This document shows positions 7,241 to 11,258 of a stretch of DNA of 11,258 bases, in pieces. How positions within the stretch are numbered: position 1 is the first letter of the stretch; every line of letters starts with the position of its first letter. Source of the stretch: Thermoplasmata archaeon (GTDB lineage: Archaea > Thermoplasmatota > Thermoplasmata > Lutacidiplasmatales > UBA184); NCBI GenBank assembly GCA_030039825.1, contig JASHUV010000145.1, positions 1 through 11,258 on the forward strand, given 5' to 3'. A model generated the notes under the pieces. That model searched no databases and was not told where the DNA came from. It worked only from the letters and a program-made list of their open reading frames with translations. The position numbers and the translations under genes were made by a program.

Positions 7241-8194
7241 TCACGGCGCGCTCGGAGAGGCCGAGGCGGCCCCGGTCGGGGGCCGATCGGGCGGGACCGT
7301 GGCGCTCGGGGAGGTCGGTTCGCCGCGGAGCCCACGGCGCGTCAGGACGACGAGCTCCAAGGTCATCGCGGCCATCCCGGAGAGACCCAGGGCGACGAGA
7401 CCCCAAGGGGAGCTCGCGCCCGTGAGGACGCCGCCCTCCCCGAGACCCATCAGCGCGAAGGCACCCCAGACCACGAGCAGGGTCCGGCCGTACTCGACGG
7501 TCAACGGGCCGAGGCGCCGCGCGCGGGCCATCACCAGGAGGACGCCGACCATCAGGACGCCGGTGGCGGCGATGCCGAGCGGCGGATCGCTCGCGACGAG
7601 CGGACCGAGCGCCGCCGTCAGGGAGAAGCCCAGCAGGACGGAGCGCGAGGCCGGATCGAGCGGCAACCAGAGGACGAGGGCGAGCATGTTCGCGAGCATC
7701 GCCACGTAGAACCAGGCCGATGTCGCGGCCGCCCCGGAGAGGGTCGCGAGCCCGGTCCATCCGGCGGCCTGGAAGTACCCGGGGCCCGTCTGGAAGAGCA
7801 CGAAGGCGACGCCCATCAGGAACTCGTTCCCGACGAAGAGAGCGGTGAAGATGAGCGGCCAGGTCCAGCCCCCCTTCGCCGGGCGCATCGTCTCGGCGCG
7901 CAGGAAGAGCGCGAGGAGCCAGCAGCCGACGACCGCCATCATGCTGTTGAGCGCGATGAAGACGGAGATCTCCGACGCGCCGCTCGGGTCGATGGCGGCG
8001 TAGATGAGGGCGAACCAGAGCCCCATCGCCATGAGAAGGAGCCCGAGGAGGAAGGTGATGTCCGCGAGCGTCAGCGGATGAGAGCCGCGCGGGAACAGGC
8101 GGGCGACGACGTAGACGTTCCCGACGATCATCAGGGCGAGGACGAGCCCCTCGGGGAAGAGGGCCGGTCCCACCGGGGGCCATGGCGAGATCAT
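7241..8194 (-). CDS. Polytopic membrane protein of unknown function (about nine helices)
   Basis: I do not recognise the family. From ATG 8194 the product has 317 residues with about nine hydrophobic segments, roughly at 11-30, 42-67, 75-98, 111-134, 156-177, 185-201, 205-223, 238-254 and 263-285, then a hydrophilic Pro/Ser/Thr-rich tail of about 32 residues. Polar residues in the helices include Asp45 in helix 2 and an Asn-Glu pair (123-124) in helix 4. No transporter motif, cofactor-binding histidine pair or catalytic signature is evident. An upstream in-frame GTG at 8218 would add eight residues. I chose the ATG because an AT-rich GATAAA element at 8224-8229 would place the transcript start near 8199, downstream of that GTG. 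The gene sits between a sugar-phosphate mutase and the surface protein, separated by 84 and 72 bases, so an envelope role is possible but only inferred from position. Confidence 0.85.
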   Translation of the reverse strand: MISPWPPVGPALFPEGLVLALMIVGNVYVVARLFPRGSHPLTLADITFLLGLLLMAMGLWFALIYAAIDPSGASEISVFIALNSMMAVVGCWLLALFLRAETMRPAKGGWTWPLIFTALFVGNEFLMGVAFVLFQTGPGYFQAAGWTGLATLSGAAATSAWFYVAMLANMLALVLWLPLDPASRSVLLGFSLTAALGPLVASDPPLGIAATGVLMVGVLLVMARARRLGPLTVEYGRTLLVVWGAFALMGLGEGGVLTGASSPWGLVALGLSGMAAMTLELVVLTRRGLRGEPTSPSATVPPDRPPTGAASASPSAP

Positions 8195-8222
8195 CGCGCT
8201 CGCGGACCGGGGGGGCACGCCG

Positions 8223-8229
8223 GTTTATC
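8223..8229 (-). promoter_or_regulatory. candidate TATA box for the nine-helix membrane protein
   Basis: GATAAAC on the minus strand is the main AT-rich element in the gap downstream of the mutase gene. Its centre lies about 32 bases before the ATG at 8194, predicting a transcript start near 8199 and a leader of about five bases. It suggests the gene is not simply co-transcribed with the mutase. Confidence 0.45.
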
Positions 8230-8278
8230 CGCCCTCGATACGGACGGCGGGGCGAGCGCTCCGTCGTCCCCCCGCGCC

Positions 8279-9646
8279 TCAGACGAGGCCCGCGAGGGCG
8301 ACCTCGACGGCGCGTCGGCCTTCCTCGGCGAGCGCCTGGGCGCGGGCCGGCTCCTTCGCCTCCGCGAACACCCGGAGGAGCGGCTCGGTCCCCGAAGGAC
8401 GCACGAGCACCCAGCCGTCCGGACGGACGGACTTGACGCCGTCGAGCGCGACGATCTCCGCACCGGGCGCGGCGAGCGCCCGGGTGAGGCCGGTCAGGAG
8501 CTCCTCCCGCCGATCGGTGGGGAGCGGGAGCTTGAGCTTCACCATCGTGTAGCTCGGCAGGCCGGCCAGGCTCTCCGCGAGCGGGCGACCCTCGTGGGCG
8601 AGGAGATCGAGGACGGCGGCCGCGGTCATCGCCCCGTCGCGCGCGAGGTGGAGCTCCGGGAAGATGAGGCCGCCGTTCTCCTCGCCCCCGAAGAGGGCCG
8701 AGCGCTCCTGCATCGCGTGCGTGACGGAGGGGGACCCGACCCGCGTGTACACCACCTGGCCCCCGAGCTCCCTCGCGAGGTCCTCGACGGCCCGGGAGCC
8801 GGTGACCGGCGTCACGATCACACCGCCTCGCCCCCGACGGAGACGGTCGCGGGCGAGGAGCGCCAGGATCTTCTCCCCCGGAACGAACCGCCCGGTCGCG
8901 TCGACGAACGCCGCGCGGTCGGCGTCGCCGTCGTGGGCGATCCCGAGGTCGGCGCCGACGGCCGGGACCGTCCGGGCGAGGTGGGTGAGGTTCGCCTCGG
9001 TCGGCTCGGAGGGACGGCCCGGGAACGTCCCGTCGATGTGGCCGTTCAGGGTGACGACCTGGCATCCGAGGCGCCGGAGGAGCTCCGGGCTCGTGACGGC
9101 GGAGGCTCCGTTCGCGCAGTCGAGCACCACGACGAAGTGCCTCGCGACGATCGTCGGCGCGTCGACGCGCTCGAGGATGCCCTCGAGGTACCGGGCGGCG
9201 CCACCTTCGTCGTGCCGGGAGGAGCCGAGCCGGTCGAACGGGGCGGAGCGAGGCGGCGGGGCCGACATCGCCTGCTCGAGGCGGATCTCCGTCTCGCGGG
9301 TCGCCTCGAGCCCGTCGGCGGCGATGCACTTGAACCCGTCGAACTCCGGAGGGTTGTGGGAGGCGGTGATGATGATCCCGAGCTGCGCGCCGACCCGCGG
9401 CACGCTCCACTGGATCGCCGGCGTCGGGAGGATCCCAAGCTCGACGACCCGGTGGCCCATGAGGACGAGCGTGCCGCTGACGATCCGGGCGAGGGCCGGG
9501 CTCGCGGTCCGCCCGTCCCAGCCGAGGGCGATGGGCGGGCCGACCGGGCAGATGGTCGCGACCGCGGTCGCGAAGCGCGTGGCGAACTCCGGCGTCAGCC
9601 GGTCGCCCACCACCTCCCGGATCCCGTTCGTCCCGAAGAGGCGCAC
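8279..9646 (-). CDS. glmM: Phosphohexomutase, GlmM/ManB type (phosphoglucosamine or phosphomannomutase)
   Basis: This 455-residue alpha-D-phosphohexomutase moves a phosphate between C6 and C1 of a hexose, supplying sugar-1-phosphates for nucleotide-sugar and glycan synthesis. All four active-site loops are visible: the phosphoserine loop TASHNPP (Ser96 catalytic), the metal-binding DGDADR (239-244), the sugar-specificity loop GGEENGG (320-326) and the phosphate-binding RPSGTEP (416-422). The N-terminal LFGTNGIR fits archaeal GlmM-like members. Sequence cannot settle whether glucosamine-, mannose- or glucose-phosphate is the preferred substrate, because archaeal members are often promiscuous; the gene symbol is therefore provisional. 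The GTG start at 9646 gives a normal family N-terminus and has TTTAA at -29 to -25, ideal for a leaderless transcript. The downstream genes encode a membrane protein and a sequon-rich surface protein, consistent with a role in making surface glycans. Confidence 0.94.
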   Translation of the reverse strand: MRLFGTNGIREVVGDRLTPEFATRFATAVATICPVGPPIALGWDGRTASPALARIVSGTLVLMGHRVVELGILPTPAIQWSVPRVGAQLGIIITASHNPPEFDGFKCIAADGLEATRETEIRLEQAMSAPPPRSAPFDRLGSSRHDEGGAARYLEGILERVDAPTIVARHFVVVLDCANGASAVTSPELLRRLGCQVVTLNGHIDGTFPGRPSEPTEANLTHLARTVPAVGADLGIAHDGDADRAAFVDATGRFVPGEKILALLARDRLRRGRGGVIVTPVTGSRAVEDLARELGGQVVYTRVGSPSVTHAMQERSALFGGEENGGLIFPELHLARDGAMTAAAVLDLLAHEGRPLAESLAGLPSYTMVKLKLPLPTDRREELLTGLTRALAAPGAEIVALDGVKSVRPDGWVLVRPSGTEPLLRVFAEAKEPARAQALAEEGRRAVEVALAGLV

Positions 9647-9670
9647 GCCGTCGACGGGGCTCTCAGAGTC

Positions 9671-9675
9671 TTAAA
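9671..9675. promoter_or_regulatory. shared TATA element of the mutase and Mut7-C genes
   Basis: The sequence is TTAAA on the plus strand and TTTAA on the minus strand. On the minus strand it lies at -29 to -25 from the mutase GTG (9646), the ideal leaderless position. On the plus strand it predicts a start near 9700, about six bases before the Mut7-C ATG at 9706. It is the only AT-rich element in the 59-base divergent gap, so one site may serve both directions. Confidence 0.6.
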
Positions 9676-9705
9676 GGCACCCCGCGTCGACGCAGCGGGG
9701 GGGCG

Positions 9706-10218
9706 ATGGGAGTTCCGGGCGAGGACGCCGTCGAGACGGAAGGCCGGCCGCGGTGGTGGGCCGACGAGATGTTGGGCCGCCTCGCCCGCTACCTTCGTTT
9801 CGTCGGCCACGACGTCGCCTACGCCCGGGGCCTCGCGGACGAGGAGATCGCGCGGCGAGCCACCGACGAGGGCCGGACGCTCCTCACCCGGGACCGACGG
9901 CTCGCCGAGCGGACCCCCGGGGCGATCCTCCTGAGCTCGCCGTGGATCGGCGGGCAGCTCCGTGAGGTCCGCGCGGCCCGGCCCTCGGCGCGTTTCGTCC
10001 TAGCCCTGGATCGCTGTCCGGAGTGCAACGATCTCCTCCGTCCGCTCGCCGGCCCGCCCGAGGGTTCCGCTCCGGTCGGCCCCTACGGGGAGCGTCCGCG
10101 TCACGGAACTCCGGTCGTGGCGTGTCCCCGCTGCGGGCGATGGTACTGGTCCGGCGACCACGCGGAGATGATCACCCGGCACCTCGCCGCGTGGCTCCAA
10201 GGGAGCGCCGACCGTTGA
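9706..10218 (+). CDS. Mut7-C family PIN-like RNase with C-terminal zinc ribbon
   Basis: The 170-residue protein matches the archaeal stand-alone Mut7-C domain (formerly DUF82), a PIN-like nuclease fold named after the C-terminus of the Caenorhabditis Mut-7 protein. The characteristic opening ADEMLGRLARYLRFVGHD (19-36) contains the first acidic residue pair (Asp20, Glu21), and TRDRRL (61-66) carries a second conserved aspartate (Asp63). The C-terminal zinc ribbon is intact: CPEC (104-107) and CPRCGRWYWSGDH (140-152). RNase activity is predicted from the fold; substrates in archaea are not established to my knowledge. About 18 residues precede the core, so the exact start is less certain than the frame, but ATG 9706 fits the promoter spacing. 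The stop overlaps the start of the tRNA methyltransferase gene (TTGA), so the two are almost certainly co-transcribed and probably translationally coupled. Confidence 0.88.
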   Translation: MGVPGEDAVETEGRPRWWADEMLGRLARYLRFVGHDVAYARGLADEEIARRATDEGRTLLTRDRRLAERTPGAILLSSPWIGGQLREVRAARPSARFVLALDRCPECNDLLRPLAGPPEGSAPVGPYGERPRHGTPVVACPRCGRWYWSGDHAEMITRHLAAWLQGSADR

Positions 10219-11243
10219 CCCGCTGGCTCGTCGAGCTCTCGCTCGAGAACCTGCCGCTCGCTCGCGCCGAGCTGGCCGGCGCCGTGGCCGCCCTCGACGG
10301 CTCCGTACCCTCGCTCGAGGGCGGCGAGGGGCCGCTCGTCCCGGTCGACCTTCCGGACCGGGCGGCGGCCCGGGCCCTCGCGGGGCGCCTCGCGCTCGGG
10401 CGGCGCGTCGTGGAGCTCCTCCGGGACCCGGCGGCACCGGCGGCCGCGACGCGGTGGATCCGGGACCGGGCGGGACCGGGCCGCCGCGCGTCGTTCCGAC
10501 CGCTCGGATCGGGCCGGGCCCCGGGGGGGGGAGCCGCCGTCGCCGCCTGGGCCCGGGCGTGGACGGAGGGCGGCGGCCGGATCGACCTCGCCTCCCCGGA
10601 CCACCGCTTCCTGTACGTCGACGGCGAACCGCCCGAGCTACTCGGCGAGGAGCTCGCGCCCGTCGATCGCGCCCAGTTCGAGCGGCGCCGGATGCCGAAG
10701 CTGCCGTTCCGCCGCCCGGTGAGCCTCCCTCCGAAGCTCGCCCGCGTCGCCGTCAACCTAGCCGCCGTCCGGCCGGGGGAGGCCGTCGTGGATCCGTTCG
10801 TCGGGACCGGGGGGCTCCTCGTGGAGGCCGCGCTCCTCGGGGCGAGCGTGACCGGGATCGATGTCGATCCGACGATGGTCCGCGGCACGATCGAGAACTT
10901 CGCTCACCTTGGGGTGCACGCGGAGGCGCTCGTCGTGGCCGACGCGGAGGCCGCCGCGGCGAGATTCGAGGACCGGCGCGTCGATGTGCTCGTCACCGAT
11001 CCGCCATACGGGCGCGCGTCGAGCACCCGCGGGGAGCGCCCGGAGGGGCTCGCCCGACGGACGCTCTCGGCCTGGGTCCGGACGCTCGCCCCCGGCGGTC
11101 GGATCGTCGTCGTGGGTCCGGAGATCGACGACCTTCTCCCGTCCGCTTGGCGGAGGAGCGTCGCCGTACCCGACCGGGTGCACCGGTCCTTGACCCGGAC
11201 CTTCTGTCTCTACGAACGCGTCGGTCCGCTCAGCTCAGCGTAA
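10215..11243 (+). CDS. trmG10: tRNA (guanine-10-N2)-methyltransferase, Trm-G10/Trm11 type
   Basis: This family methylates N2 of guanosine 10 in tRNA with S-adenosylmethionine; the archaeal enzyme can add two methyl groups. The N-terminal part (residues 1 to about 150) is the tRNA-binding THUMP-like region. A linker with RMPKLPFRRPVSLPPKLAR (159-177) is typical of the family. The Rossmann-fold methyltransferase follows, with the SAM-binding motif I DPFVGTGG (193-200), the acidic motif II GIDVD (214-218) and the catalytic DPPYG (262-266). The length of 342 residues agrees with archaeal Trm-G10 proteins (about 330). I place the start at TTG 10215, which overlaps the preceding TGA as TTGA and has GGAG nine bases upstream. 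The open frame runs further up to ATG 10140 and 10023, but those would overlap most of the Mut7-C zinc ribbon, and the added Arg-rich residues look like out-of-frame sequence. Function is confident, start moderately so. Confidence 0.9.
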   Translation: MTRWLVELSLENLPLARAELAGAVAALDGSVPSLEGGEGPLVPVDLPDRAAARALAGRLALGRRVVELLRDPAAPAAATRWIRDRAGPGRRASFRPLGSGRAPGGGAAVAAWARAWTEGGGRIDLASPDHRFLYVDGEPPELLGEELAPVDRAQFERRRMPKLPFRRPVSLPPKLARVAVNLAAVRPGEAVVDPFVGTGGLLVEAALLGASVTGIDVDPTMVRGTIENFAHLGVHAEALVVADAEAAAARFEDRRVDVLVTDPPYGRASSTRGERPEGLARRTLSAWVRTLAPGGRIVVVGPEIDDLLPSAWRRSVAVPDRVHRSLTRTFCLYERVGPLSSA

Positions 11244-11258
11244 CGGTGACGGTCTGCG

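Noticed and set aside
7194..9410. A 738-codon minus-strand open frame covering the membrane protein and mutase
   Set aside because: It is a shadow of two genes with full motif support in another frame.
8078..9934. A 618-codon plus-strand open frame
   Set aside because: It is antisense to the mutase, highly charged and domain-free, and its end overlaps the Mut7-C gene in another frame.
10023..10214. N-terminal extension of the methyltransferase open frame back to ATG 10023 or 10140
   Set aside because: The extension is Arg/Pro-rich, overlaps the conserved zinc ribbon of Mut7-C and would make the protein longer than the family; the TTG at 10215 with the TTGA overlap is a better start.

Overview
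This window comes from a very GC-rich archaeon, most likely an uncultivated Thermoplasmata lineage (Thermoplasmatota) from soil or sediment. The evidence is archaeal-type gene content (a Mut7-C RNase with zinc ribbon, a Trm-G10-type THUMP methyltransferase), short AT-rich TATA-like boxes about 25-30 bases upstream of start codons (leaderless or nearly leaderless transcription), and a large surface protein joining a YVTN-type propeller to PKD-like domains, an architecture common in Thermoplasmata. The lineage assignment is inference; the archaeal assignment is firmer.

Layout. Bases 1-85 hold no gene I can assign. At 86-985 (minus) lies a ThiI-like THUMP protein whose PP-loop ATPase signature has been lost. 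It diverges from argS (plus, ending 2834). argS converges, with a 22-base gap, on a 14-helix MFS exporter (2857-4293, minus). Three more minus-strand genes lie upstream of the MFS gene: the large cell-surface protein (4394-7168), a nine-helix membrane protein of unknown function (7241-8194) and a phosphohexomutase of the GlmM/ManB family (8279-9646). The surface protein, membrane protein and mutase each have a recognisable TATA-like element, so the minus-strand block is probably not one operon. From a shared divergent promoter region at about 9671, the plus-strand pair Mut7-C RNase and tRNA G10 methyltransferase runs to 11243, joined by a TTGA start/stop overlap.

Two themes interleave. The outer parts are RNA and translation genes: a THUMP pseudoenzyme, arginyl-tRNA synthetase, a PIN-like RNase and a tRNA methyltransferase. 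The centre is envelope genes: a sugar-phosphate mutase that could feed glycan precursor synthesis, an unknown polytopic membrane protein, a surface protein with about 19 N-glycosylation sequons, and an exporter. A functional link within the envelope group is only suggested by proximity.

There is no stretch over 300 bases without a gene. I see no tRNA, rRNA, CRISPR array, insertion sequence or phage gene. I do not see a clear new multi-gene system. The most unusual items are the degenerate ThiI-like protein and the modular surface protein with one cysteine pair per PKD-like domain.
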